A stretch of DNA of 64,000 nucleotides from Gonocerus acuteangulatus (Eukaryota; Arthropoda; Insecta; Hemiptera; Coreidae): the NCBI GenBank assembly GCA_946811695.1, contig OX328123.1, positions 47,572,009-47,636,008 of the forward strand, written 5' to 3'. This document shows positions 33,165 to 44,208 of this stretch, piece by piece; within the stretch, counting starts at the first letter, position 1, and each line of letters opens with the position of its first letter. A program made the translations under genes and the position numbers. The notes under the pieces are model-generated. The model worked only from the letters and a program-made list of their open reading frames with translations. It was not told the origin of the DNA and ran no database searches.

Positions 33165-33328
33165 GTAAATAATTAACTCTCTTCGAATTCTGCACATTCT
33201 CAGACATTTTAGTCCAGGGGGGTTGGAATTCCAATTTTCCCTCTGTAATATAGCCAACTAGCAACATTACTGTAAAATCTACATTTCCTACATTTTTTCT
33301 TTACACAAATTACTATTAATACAAATAA

Positions 33329-33854
33329 CTAGCTGTTACCTGGCGTGCCATGCTACACCTATTCTCTGCAGCTAGAAAAGCAAAAATAAATTAGAAACCA
33401 AATAAGTTATATTAAAATCTAATAACGCAAATCTGTAACTATTTGGGTTCATTGTTTCGAACCCCTGACCTCCGAACTATGAGTCATAGACAACCTAGCC
33501 CATAACTCTCCCAGAATCAAGACCTACCTATGTGCCACGTTTGGTCAAATCGGTCAAACGGTGTGGATTCGTATAAGGAACACACATACAGGCAGACAAC
33601 TGATAGTCGTTTTACACCTAGCCTATGAAACTCATCGTCTAAAGACATACATGTGTGCCACGTTTGGCCAAAATCGGTCAAACGTTGTGGATTTTTATAA
33701 GGAACAAACTTACAGACAGGCAGCATGTAGACGTTTTTGACCTAGCCTACTAGACTTCCTGCTTCAAGACCTGCCAGTGTTCCAAGTTTGGTCTAAGTCG
33801 GTCAAACAGTGTGGATTTGTATAAGGAACAAACATACAGACAGAAAGACACGTA

Positions 33855-33889
<35 letters not shown>
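33329..33889 (-). mobile_element. Helitron, non-autonomous (family C)
   Basis: On the minus strand it ends GGTAACAGCTAG next to T. At the other end it reads TCTATATATATA. About three 124-bp units lie inside. Helitrons insert between A and T without duplication and end in CTRR, which fits. Confidence 0.7.

Positions 33890-33924
<35 letters not shown>
33888..33924. repeat. (GATA)n microsatellite
   Basis: Nine or so GATA units at the 5' edge of the Helitron copy. Confidence 0.95.
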
Positions 33925-34092
33925 GGCACTCACGTATGACTCATTCATACCTCATGACCAAACAGAACATACCAAAATTCCAACACTGCAATACAACATT
34001 AACTTTAAAAAAAACTTACTAACTGAATGCAGACTTAGACAAAACTTTGGCCTACCGGACAGCTTGACTACCTTGCTCAGTGACGGGAGCTA
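33925..34092 (+). pseudogene. LINE ORF2 C-terminal scrap
   Basis: Reads GHSRMTHSYLMTKQ and then the zinc-motif region CNTTLTLKK...LTEC, ending LLSDGS and a stop. It is homologous to the ends of the LINE ORF2s at 15986 and 62593. The histidine of the motif is replaced by lysine. Confidence 0.7.
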
Positions 34093-34124
34093 ATATATAG
34101 AAAAACCACTGAAATACATAAAAG

Positions 34125-34830
34125 TCCGTCATGCAGGAGCTGCGTAACTAAGCATTTTCATCAGAATTGAGTAGGGTCGGGATAAATAAAATAAAAACAT
34201 AAATTGATCTGCTCTTTTGCTTTTATGAGCATCTGTTTCAATTATTAATTTTGTAATTAATTTTCTTCCAGAGTTCTGTATATTCGTAGTACTACACTAC
34301 GTAATAAATACACAAAGCTTCACATATTCATCTATTGATCATGATGAGTTTCGCGAACCTAACTTTGGCGGGAGATTTCAATTCAAACACGCTACAAAGT
34401 AACACCCCCCCCCCTTCCAATAGACCGATTTAGTTCATTTTCACAACACTTCTTTCTTATTAGATAACCAGGGCATATAAAGAGTTTCGTAACAATACAA
34501 CAGAAATTACAACCGGTATAAGGATATTAGTAATTTCTGTACGGAGTAACCCCCCCCCCTTCTAGTCAACCGATTTAGTTTATTTTTGCAACAAATTTTT
34601 CTCTTCAGTTGACCACAACAAATACCGAGTTTCGTTGAAATAAAACACAAATTATGGGTGGTATTGACAAATAACTACTTTGGCTTCGGAGTAAACCCCT
34701 CCCCCTCCGGATAGACCGATATTGTTGGTTAACGAACTTGTTCAATCGTTTGATTGGGGAATACTACATACCAAGTTTCAAGGCGAAAAAACAAAAACTC
34801 TGGCCTTTATCATGTTAACGGACACATATA

Positions 34831-34923
<93 letters not shown>

Positions 34924-35046
34924 AAATTTTAACTGGGGTCATTTTCGGTTTCTACTAGATAGGATCGATTAAGATTCGAAGAAATTTTTCAAAAATTCCG
35001 TCATGAGTGCAACCTCAATAGCTATTTTCCTTCGGAGGAAAGTGCT
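34125..35046 (-). mobile_element. Family B element, copy B2
   Basis: Left end GTCCGTCATGCAGGAGCTGC; right end hairpin TTTTCC-TTCG-GAGGAAA and GTGCT. It has about two and a half 142-bp units at 34390-34760 and a (TA)n core at 34829-34919. Its borders and layout match B1. Confidence 0.75.
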
Positions 35047-35210
35047 AAAACAAATCAAACACAATGAAACCATATGAATTATGCGACGCGAGAACCTTAA
35101 GTCCACTTCTTCGAACTTTTCAGGAGACACTAAAAACATTCTAGCTCCTTGCTGGTTTCGATTAGAAAAATATATGCTGTTTATATGAAGGAAATATTCT
35201 TTATGATTGT

Positions 35211-35213
35211 CTT

Positions 35214-35258
<45 letters not shown>

Positions 35259-35282
35259 CATATATATATATACATATATATA
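35211..35282. repeat. (CA)n-(TA)n microsatellite
   Basis: CA run of about 16 units then TA/ATAC mixed repeats. Confidence 0.9.
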
Positions 35283-35587
35283 AAATGATCTTGGGCAGTT
35301 AGTGCGGTTTAAATTTGTTCGACGGTTTTTGCACTGTTCGACTTAAAACTTACACAAATCAATTTTACTATGACTATTCATTAAACTCTATAACTGTATA
35401 GAAACTAACAAAGAAGAATTAATAAATACTCAAAAAAAATCTGAATATTTCTTATTGAGTTCGAAATGCTTTATCATGTTCTTAATAATATGTTACAACA
35501 ACAATATGTTGCTATAACAATATTTATTGCTTATTTAGTACTGATGTGTTGAAGTGACATTTTCCTAACGTTGATTATCTTCTACAG

Positions 35588-35833
35588 GTATTGGATCACG
35601 ATTTTCGTGGTCTTATGAATTTAGTTGAGCTACACTTGGACAACAATGCTATCGAGTCGATAAGTTCACAGACATTCCATTATCTGACGGAACTCCGAGT
35701 TTTGTCACTTTCTGGGAATAATTTACAATATCTTGCGCCAAGGTTCTTCTTAAAACTTGGTAAGCTACAATATGTCGACCTCAGCAACAACCCGCTGGGA
35801 GAGCTAGATTCTCAGATATTTATTGATGTCCAG
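35588..35833 (+). CDS. LRR transmembrane protein, exon 3
   Basis: Acceptor TTCTACAG, donor GTAAAC; phase 0. It encodes residues 119-200 with three clear 24-residue repeats (LVELHLDNNAIESI, LRVLSLSGNNLQYL, LQYVDLSNNPLGEL). A long TA tract follows only 45 bp after the donor. Confidence 0.9.
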
Positions 35834-35877
35834 GTAAACGTTTTTTTAATTTTTAAATTATTGTAAATATGAGCCAT

Positions 35878-35940
<63 letters not shown>
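35878..35940. repeat. (TA)n microsatellite in intron 3
   Basis: About 31 uninterrupted TA units, 45 bp from the exon 3 donor site. Confidence 0.95.
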
Positions 35941-35941
<1 letters not shown>

Positions 35942-37739
35942 GAATGAATATATAATTATAATTTTATGGATGATTTATCCTTCATAGGAAGTTAGCTTAC
36001 AATTTCTGGAACTTGATTATATTGCTAGAAAATGATTTTATGTTTATTAAAAACAAATTCATTTACCTAATCCCAGAAATTTAATAACTTTTTTTTTTTG
36101 TTTTTTGGCACTACGACGTCTGGGCCAATAGCGCCTTATATTATAAAAAACATGATTATTGTATTACTAAAAATGTTAATTGTATTATTCTATGAGGATA
36201 TACTCTTTGTATCCTGAGAAATGAAAATTTCCAAGCAATTTAAGAATAAATTCAATCTTTTTTTATATATATATTATTAATTAATCAATAGATTTAATAT
36301 AATCACTACGCGAACGACATATTGGATATGCATCAGTTTTAATTGAACAACTGCCCTGAACAATGTTCTGCCCTTCAATTTTGTAAAATTGGAGGTAGCT
36401 ATTTTAATTTAATTTCACAAATAATTTATTGTATACAATAACAGATTGCATACCAAAACATTTTATAACGATTCTGTCAGTTTTCGAGGATATATATTAA
36501 ATATATAATTTCCCATGTCAAATACAACCCTCTTCGATATTTACAGCTTTGCTAATTTCTGGCGTACAACCTTGTCGAAAGCAACTCTTGAAATGTGGAA
36601 TATCATGTAGCTTTTCCTGGCTTGCGTTCAATTTATGTTTTAAAATAAATGATATTCTTTATAGAATATTTAGTATATTCCATACGGACTGTAGAATATT
36701 CATCAATGTCAAAACTGTTTATAGAAACAATGGTCCTCCAATATTTTGTATGTATTTTCGGTAATATCGTCATGAGACCTTTAGCCAAAAATATGTGGCT
36801 ACTATAATTAATCTTCACTTTTGTCCTCCAGATTTTCACGAAAACTGCAAATGTGCCTATTTTTGGGGAACCATACTGCTATTTTGAAATGTATCTTTTA
36901 AAATGTACATAAATCTCAAGAATGTGGGATAGGTATTGCGGGTTTTACAAAATTTATACTTTACCTGTCTTGACAGAAGTATAATTTGTTAAAAAAAAAA
37001 CAAAACTATCATTATTTCTATATTCTATTTAATGTTAGAATATATTGATTTATTTAATTGATAATTTCTCGTAAAATAATTTTCAAAAAAAGTAAAAGGA
37101 TTGTGTACAAAAACCAGAAAACATTCCTGTAGCTAAATATTCTGGTGAAATGTGACCTCATTGAACACAAGGCAAGCAATGAATAATTTTAATTCATTTT
37201 AGCGAGAGAATTTAATGAAAACTTGTGCCCCTCCTCTTGCAAAGACAAATGTACTCGGAAGACTGGTTCCGTTGTATCCGCTCGAGTAGGAACGAGAATG
37301 TAATCTGGGAGCGTAAAAAATGTTAGAGAAATCCCACTACACATTATTTATTCCTAAAGTTTATTCTAGCGCTGCTATTTTTAGAATGTACATGCTGTTG
37401 ATTAAGACATTTGTCTTCTGAGCTTGTGGGGGATACAATTTTTTATTTTATTATTATTATATAACCTCTATATTATATAACATAATAATATATGAAAATA
37501 TATTAGTCCAGGACGCATATGTTTTGAGTTGCATGGGCGGGGGGGGGGAAGCTACATTTTGCGGAAATATCTTCGGAACAACTCAAAACACAATAATTGA
37601 TGAATAGGTGAGGAATTCCAGTAATTTGTTTTTTAAATATAAACAAAATCTATTGTCTCGTAAAGTATTCAAGCCAAGACGCTAGACTTGGTCTCATCTT
37701 AAAGACAATTTAATAAGCTGCAACTTTTGTATTGTAGTG
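35941..37739. other. Intron 3, no coding features
   Basis: AT-rich. Positions 36090-36140 (poly-T, GGCACTACGACGTC, AATAGCGCC) may be a scrap of a SINE family 1 tail on the minus strand. Confidence 0.4.
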
Positions 37740-37922
37740 TTTTTTCGCACAACGCTCCGTTTAAGCGATGAATCGGGATTTGTCGAAAAAAACACGGTTT
37801 TTGCGTTTTTCTCGAAAACGAAGCGAAAACGAGAAAATCGCCAAAGGACTTTTTGACTTAGGTTTTCAATTCCCCATCGATTTACGAAGTCTGTCGGCTT
37901 AAGACTGGGACACCCTGTATAA
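37740..37922 (-). repeat. Family D repeat
   Basis: Ends GGGACACCCTGTAT on the + strand and shares AAAAAGTCCTTTGGCGATTT-type text (reversed) with 10217-10400. Confidence 0.5.
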
Positions 37923-38264
37923 AAAAGTTTAGGCCGCTGAAAAGATTAAATAAAAATGTATATTTTTTACCATTTTTTCACATTTATTTATATTTTACAA
38001 AGTTGCGAACACCTTGTAACGTTTAAAAACATAATAGGCAATAATATTTTGATACCTTGAGAAGGTCTCTAGCACCAATACGTTCGGAGTTCATTGCAAA
38101 AGAAGTAAAAAACAAAGGTGATTTTTCGATTTACGCATATCTCAATTATTGTTACTTAAATTGTTCCCAAGATATGCTTGCAAATATTAACATGTCTCTT
38201 TTAACATTCAAGTGAAAACTGATGTGCCCTGGACTATATAGAATGCACTAACATTTATAAAAAA

Positions 38265-38496
38265 TAATTTCGGGGGGCTTGGAGCACCTAGACATTTGGA
38301 TGGTAGGGAACATTTTAAATATTTTAGTGTAAAATGGTGGGTTTTAAGGTCCTCTGGACCCCTAGTAGACCATGATAAATGTAGAAGAACTTTTCGTTGT
38401 TATAGGCTTTTTTCACATGAAATGTTCTCAATAAAACGAAATTTCGGGGGGGGGGCTGCAGCTCCCTCAGCCCCCCTTGTATACGCCCATGATAGA
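38265..38496. mobile_element. Small element related to 1817-2075
   Basis: Right side ends GCCCCCCTTGTATACGCCCAT and has GGGGGGCTGCAGCTCCCTCA. The left end is only G-rich and uncertain. Confidence 0.45.
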
Positions 38497-38567
38497 ATGT
38501 AATTAACATTGACTACATATGACATTGGTTTCAAGATGTTTTTGTAAATGTATTCTATTGGTTGCAG

Positions 38568-38780
38568 GACTTGAGGTCCTTCTCGTGCCGATTCTGCAAC
38601 CTGAGTACTATGAATCCTCACATGTACAGCCTCTTACCGAACCTATCCTATCTAGACCTCGGGGACAACAAGTTCAACTACTTGGACAGGGAGGCTTTTC
38701 TAGATTTAAGGAATCTTGTATCTCTTAAACTGGACGGCAACCACTTTCCTGTCATCATGGATGGAACATTTCAATCACAG
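38568..38780 (+). CDS. LRR transmembrane protein, exon 4
   Basis: Acceptor GGTTGCAG, donor GTAATA; phase 0. It encodes residues 201-271 with repeats LSYLDLGDNKFNYL and LVSLKLDGNHFPVI. Its last repeat continues exactly in register (24 residues) into exon 5, which lies 16.5 kb away, so no exon appears to be missing between them. Confidence 0.9.
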
Positions 38781-39160
38781 GTAATAGTTGTTTGCACTTT
38801 AAGAAAATCAAATTAACTTTCTCACATAAAATGAATGAAATGACAGAAGTAACATTCATTTTGTGGCTAAACATTATTAGCAGGTCAGCATAAATGAATT
38901 TAACGTTTAACTTGTAACATGAAAATTATGATCATTACAAGAAACATGCATCTTTGAGGCGTGTGAATGGTAAAAATGTTACTCTAGACAATTTAGTTAA
39001 TAAATCTGTAGATAATGAATACATATTTTATCAAGATAATTACACAGATAATTTTCATCACTATTTCTAAAAAGTCCGACTCGCAGGAACTGCCTCATCT
39101 TAGCGCGGTTCCGTTCTTATCCCTAGTCTAATTTCGAAAGATTAAAATAGAAGCAGTTAT

Positions 39161-39530
39161 TATTTTGTTGAGAGGAGATCGTTGACCGTTGATGATGCAA
39201 GGTAGGGATTGTCCGGGTTAGGTCACTGCTCCTTAACAATACATACCCCATATGTGTATGTATGTGGGCATATATATGTACATATGTGTGCGTGTATATG
39301 TGTATGTGTATATGCATATATATAAATATATATATATTATATATGTATATATATATATATATATATGTTAGGTATATTTACATAGATATGTGCATATATT
39401 AGTGTTAAATATGTCCTACTTGTATTTACAGCCCTGATGAAGGCTTGAAGTTCAAGCCGAAACGTCGGCACAATAAAACCATTTTTACGATAAAATGTAG
39501 TTTTATTAAGTAGCAGTGACCGAACCCTGG
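39161..39530 (+). mobile_element. Small element with hammerhead-like motif, copy 2
   Basis: 370 bp between CAGTTAT repeats (39154-39160 and 39531-39537). It is the reverse of the copy at 27836 and has the same subterminal inverted repeats and TA tract. AATAAA follows the ribozyme-like motif closely. Confidence 0.65.
39431..39469 (+). ncRNA. Hammerhead-ribozyme-like motif, copy 2
   Basis: GCC 39431-39433 can pair with GGC 39467-39469. The core CTGATGA is at 39434-39440, followed by an extra A. Stem II pairs 39442-39447 with 39453-39458. GAAA is at 39459-39462, then CG, then TC as the expected cleavage side. It sits about 60 bp from the element's end. Activity is not established. Confidence 0.45.
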
Positions 39531-40729
39531 CAGTTATATTTTGGTTCCACCAGTCTTGAAAGGTAGGATTTACAATCTAACCTGGAAGGGTCGGCAACAC
39601 TAGAAACCGTCCCGCTAGTTACAGGGTCTTGGAATCTTGGAACTCTATATTTCTAACTATAAATTGTTTTTGTTATTTTACTTAACCTGTTTTATTTTCT
39701 AATACATTATCCAACTATAAGCAATTAAAAAATAACAAGGAATAAAATACAGACAAAAAGAACACTTCGAATAAGCGAAATCAATTACTTTAAAGCTTTA
39801 AGCTCTTATTTCTCCGATTGACATCGCCTAATCAAAACTTTCATTAGAACCTTTTATGTAGAGCATTTAATAAGCTTTCTAATGGTATTCTTCCGTTTAC
39901 CAAAATTCTCAACAGTTTTCGAGATATTAATGAAAGTTCCGCAAATTTATATTATTTCTAGCAACAGAAAATTGGCCTCATTTTTCATATCCTGTTTTAC
40001 ACACAAAATTTTCGCAACATAAGAAATTACAAAAATAAAAAGCAATAAAAAACGAAGGGAAAGAGACAAAAATTACAACAAGAACGACAAAAACCCGTTC
40101 ATAAGAACAAAACAGACGTATTTGAAGTTTTAAGCACTTATTTCTCCGATTGACATAACCTAATCAAAAATAGTTTTGGAATCTTTTTTGTAGAGAATTT
40201 AGTAAGCTTTCAAATAGTTTCTATCCACTTACCACGATTTCCCAACCGTGTTCGAGATATTAATGAAAGTATACGAACTTCCCATAACTTTTCCAGTCTG
40301 TTCATAAAATATTTTATTCTAACCCTTCCTTAACTCCAAACATAACAAAACTTTCAACATATTAGTTTTAATGAAAGTAGAACATGCAGATAAAGTTTCA
40401 ACTGAATCCCGTAATTCTAAGTACCCAAACCAAAAACGGTATTCAAAAACTATTTTTCCAATTTTCTCGAAAACGGTTAAAGCGATCGCCTTCAAAATGG
40501 TTTCATTCGTTTTCCTAGCCCAGGAATCATATAAAACGAGTACTTACAAGCTTAGGAACTCAAAAACGTAAGCGTTACGATTTTTTTGCGCGAATTTCGC
40601 CCCAAACGCCATCTTCCAGTAGGCGGATTTTGCTGGTTAACGAACTTGACCTTTCAAATTGGACGAAGGATTTTTGTACCAAATTTCATCAAAATCGGAC
40701 CATTCGTCTTCTATCTAGAGAGCGAACAG

Positions 40730-40732
<3 letters not shown>

Positions 40733-40769
<37 letters not shown>
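40733..40769. repeat. (TA)n microsatellite of copy A7
   Basis: Uninterrupted TA run in the expected place of family A. Confidence 0.95.
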
Positions 40770-40770
<1 letters not shown>

Positions 40771-41326
40771 AATTTGAACCACCGTTATTTTCGGTCTCTA
40801 GGGGTTCTGAAACGCGAAATTTTCTAGTCGGCACTTCCGGATTGTTTCATTGTATCAACCCTATAAGCGGGGTTCCTCCCTATGGGGGAGGGAGGAACCG
40901 CGCTAAAAATGAGGTCCGCTTAGATTATGGATCTGAAACTAATTCATCATTCTAGAACCACAAGAATTACATATTTTTTTAACACTATAGCCAACATGGG
41001 CTCGCAGATTTTATGCATTTATAATGCCGTTGTCTTATTCTGAATATGGACAATAGCGGCTAGTTTTTAGTGTTCAAAGCTTATCAAAAATTTCCTGAAG
41101 GCATAAACTTGTTTGTTCAGTTTTTTTGAATGAATATCTTGTTCAATTGTCTTGATATCGTCAATACAAAACCAAAGTATCGAATGTGAAAAAACGTATT
41201 TTTCATTTTCAATCTTTACTGATTGCTGCAAATTTTTGAATCTTAGTTCACTCAGTGAAAGGGGAGAGTAAGCACTGTCAGAAGGTCGAATCTGCCGACG
41301 ATTTGACCGCCACAAAGCTAAGTAAT

Positions 41327-41460
41327 AGATAAAAGTTCTTACACTCTGGAAAGTGGTGATTTTCACATTCAATACTTTGCATTTCTATCGACGATATCAT
41401 CTTTGAGTTTTACAATTAGCAAACGAAGTTACTCTTCGCTAGTGAGTTTATGTAAGAGAG
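41327..41460 (+). repeat. Direct repeat D1
   Basis: About 131 bp, nearly identical to 43312-43442 (TTACACTCTGGAAAGTGGTG ... GTGAGTTTATGTAAGAGA). The second copy is followed at once by LINE sequence. Confidence 0.85.
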
Positions 41461-41515
41461 ACAATGTCAGAATTAATTGACAGAAAATCACTGTGTGTAC
41501 AATGACTGGTTTAAA

Positions 41516-42280
41516 TCTATATATATAAAAATCACGTGCCAGTATGTTTGTCTGTTTGTTCCTTATAAAAATCCACACCGTTTGACCGATTTTGACCAAA
41601 TTTGGAATAATGGTAGGTCTTGATACGAGAAATCTCCTAGGCTAGTTCAAAAAATCTACAGGCTGTCTGTCTGTATGTTTGTCCCTTATACAAATCCACG
41701 CCGTTCGTCCGATTTTGACTAAACTTGGTACAGATGTAGCTCTTAATCTGGAGAGAGCCGTAGGCTAGGTCAAAAACCTCTACCAGCTGTCTGTCTGTAT
41801 GTTTGTTCCCTATAAAAATCCACACCGTTCGACTGATTTCGACCTAAGTTGGAACAAAGGTAGTCCTTGATACGGCGAATGCCATATGCTAGGTCAAAAC
41901 GGCTACCATCTGTCTGTCTGTATGTTTGTTCTTCATACAAACCCACACCGTTTGACATATTTTGATCAAACTGGGCACACAGGGGATTGTCATAGACCAA
42001 AAACGTCTACCAGCTGCTGTCTGTATGTTTTTTTTTTTAAATAAAAATCCACACCGTTAGATCGATTTTTACCAAACTTGGCATACATGTATGTCTTGAT
42101 ACGGGGTGTGTTATAGGTTAGGTCAAAGTCGTCTAGGACTCACAGTTAAGAGGTCACGGGCTCGAAACAGTTACAGTTTCGTGTTATTAGATTTTAATAA
42201 TACTTATTTGGTTTCTCATTTACTTAGGCTTTTCTATATGCAGAAAGTAGGTGTAGCATGGTACGCCGGGTAACAGCTAG
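41516..42280 (+). mobile_element. Helitron, non-autonomous (family C)
   Basis: 765 bp from TCTATATATATAAAAATCAC (preceded by A) to GGGTAACAGCTAG (followed by T). The core is 4-5 tandem units of 123-124 bp with ACCGATTTTGACCAAA text. No TSD, as expected for Helitrons, and no Rep/helicase gene. Confidence 0.75.
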
Positions 42281-42950
42281 TCATATATAAAATATTGTCA
42301 GTGGCCACCATCTCCATCTTCTGTTTGTTTAATGATTTGCAATAATTTGATCTAAAATGCCAACAATTGATTTTGTTGAGTTAGAAAATGTTATTATTCC
42401 CGGTTTAATGTTGGACTGGTGCGTGAGTTTTGAGCTGTACAGCGATGAAATCAAATTTACAGCTTTTATTTGTGCTGTGCAAACGATAAAAAGCTTCATT
42501 TTTTTAAACTTCCAGCCGAATGTTGTTTTCTTATTTTGAAGAAATATACACGGAATTTCACTTTTATTTTTTCTCATATTGCCAAAGTACTTCAAATTTA
42601 CATTCCTTTATTCCTAATTACGAAAATTTATAATTTATTCATTATTAAGAGCAGTCGTTTCCATACACCTTTAAATTTTCAAATCGCCATCGTTGCGGTG
42701 CAGCAATACTACTAATAATTCCGAAAACCCATTGCCAGCAGTAAGATTACGATTGGAATGTGCGGTTAGTTCACAATTAAATTTAAAAAGTAATTATGCG
42801 AGGAAAAGACAGCAACATAGGTTTTAAAGGTTTTAAATAGTTATTGTACGATTACTATGTCCATCAATTCTACTAAAAAGAAATCGTATTAATTAATACA
42901 CTTGATGGTGAGATAAACATGAAAATATACACGGAATTTCTACATTCCGT
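42281..42950. other. Intron 4, no supported gene
   Basis: A short frame at 42357 is not supported by any recognised motif. Confidence 0.4.
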
Positions 42951-43284
42951 AGAAATCTGCGAGCCCAGTCTATAGTGTTAAAAAAATATGTAATTCTTGT
43001 GGTTCTAGAATGATGAATTAGTTTCAGATCCATAATCTAAGCGGACCTCATTTTTAGAAATAGTGATGAAAATTATCTGTGTAATTATCTTGATAAAATA
43101 TGTATTCATTATCTACAGATTTATTAACTAAATTGTCTAGAGTAACATTTTTACCATTCACACGCCTCAAAGATGCATGTTTCTTGTAATGATCATAATT
43201 TTCATGTTACAAGTTAAACGTTAAATTCATTTATTCTGACCTGCTAATAATGTTTAGCCACAAAATCAATGTTACTTCTGTCAT
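42951..43284 (-). repeat. Inverted duplication, arm 2 (empty site)
   Basis: Reverse complement of 38840-41013 without copy A7. It preserves the site before insertion as TTCTAAAAATGAGG (reversed). Confidence 0.85.
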
Positions 43285-43311
43285 GTAGAAATAAATAATT
43301 TTTGTAATAAA

Positions 43312-43442
43312 TAAAAGTTTTTACACTCTGGAAAGTGGTGATTTTCACATTCGATACTTTGCATTTGTATCGACGATATCATCTTTGAGTTTTACAATTA
43401 GCAAACGAAGTTACTCTTCGCTAGTGAGTTTATGTAAGAGAA
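43312..43442 (+). repeat. Direct repeat D2
   Basis: Second copy of 41327-41460; it breaks off where the second LINE begins. Confidence 0.85.
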
Positions 43443-43443
43443 A

Positions 43444-44202
43444 ACACGGAATTCTACATTCATACTAACGTTCCAAAGACCAGAGATACCTGAGAAGATA
43501 ACTCTGGATTTTCTGAGCATCAGGGTCAGACCGTATTTCAGACCACTGTTATGTTTCCGTTGCTATAATTATGGACATGGTGCCAGAGCCTGCAGACAAG
43601 AATCTCAAACTTGTGGCAAGTGCTCTGAAACACATTCTGGTAGCTGTAATAAAGACCCAAAGTGCAAACATTGCGGAGGGCCTCACCCTACGTGGTTCTC
43701 TTCGTGTTCTGTTTTCCGAAAGGAAAAAAGGATCGAAGAGATAAAAACTGTAAATAAAATATCATATACCCAGGCTCGGAAAATGGTAGAAGTACCTACT
43801 CAAATAATACCTCATCCCCAAAGCTATTCCAATGTTACCTCAACACCTCCAGTCAGAGACACAATTCTTGAAAAAATTGAGAAATTTACGTCAATATTTG
43901 AAATACTGTTAAACAAAATATCTAAAATTGAAACTAGTTTACTGAATCACAACAACAAACATTTAGATTATCAACGTGTCATTACTGATTTAATTGAATC
44001 AAAACCAACTGAAGTAAAAGAAAATAAAACAGAAGTTAAACAATCTGAATCTTCCCCCAAAGAAAATTTAAAAATAAATAAATCCGATGAAGCTGATAAA
44101 AGAGGAAGGTCCCAATCTCCGGGTTTATTAACATCATCAAATAGCTCTGGCTCATCTAGACGTGGCTGTCGTTCTCCATTGCCACGCATTAAAAAAAAGT
44201 GA
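43444..44202 (+). pseudogene. LINE ORF1, 5'-truncated
   Basis: About 250 codons remain open. The first part (KITLDFLSIRVRPYFRPL) leads into three zinc knuckles: CFRCYNYGHGARAC, CGKCSETHSGSC and CKHCGGPHPTWFSSC. The C-terminal half is rich in K, E and S with a basic end (SRRGCRSPLPRIKKK). This is the nucleic-acid-binding gag-like protein of an I-group element. The start is lost because the element is 5'-truncated. Confidence 0.85.
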
Positions 44203-44208
44203 TTAATC

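Larger units (their letters stand above)
39074..40904 (-). mobile_element. Family A, complete copy A7
   Basis: The unoccupied site in the duplicate at 42951-43284 fixes the borders. On the + strand the element starts GTCCGACTCGCAGGAACTGC and ends with the hairpin and CCGCGCT. CTAAAAA lies on both sides and once in the empty site. Only AGCGCGGTTCC is shared as an inverted motif: terminal at one end, 30 bp internal at the other. It has a central (TA)n and T-rich target. This resembles Helentron-like non-autonomous elements. It contains the nested element 39161-39530. Confidence 0.85.
38840..41013 (+). repeat. Inverted duplication, arm 1 (with family A insertion)
   Basis: 38840-39073 plus 40905-41013 together are a near-identical reverse complement of 42951-43284. 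Arm 1 differs by carrying family A copy A7. The other arm is the uninterrupted site. Confidence 0.85.

Noticed and set aside
42357..42715. Overlapping short frames in intron 4
   Set aside because: Hydrophobic, AT-driven and without motifs; splice signals not evident.
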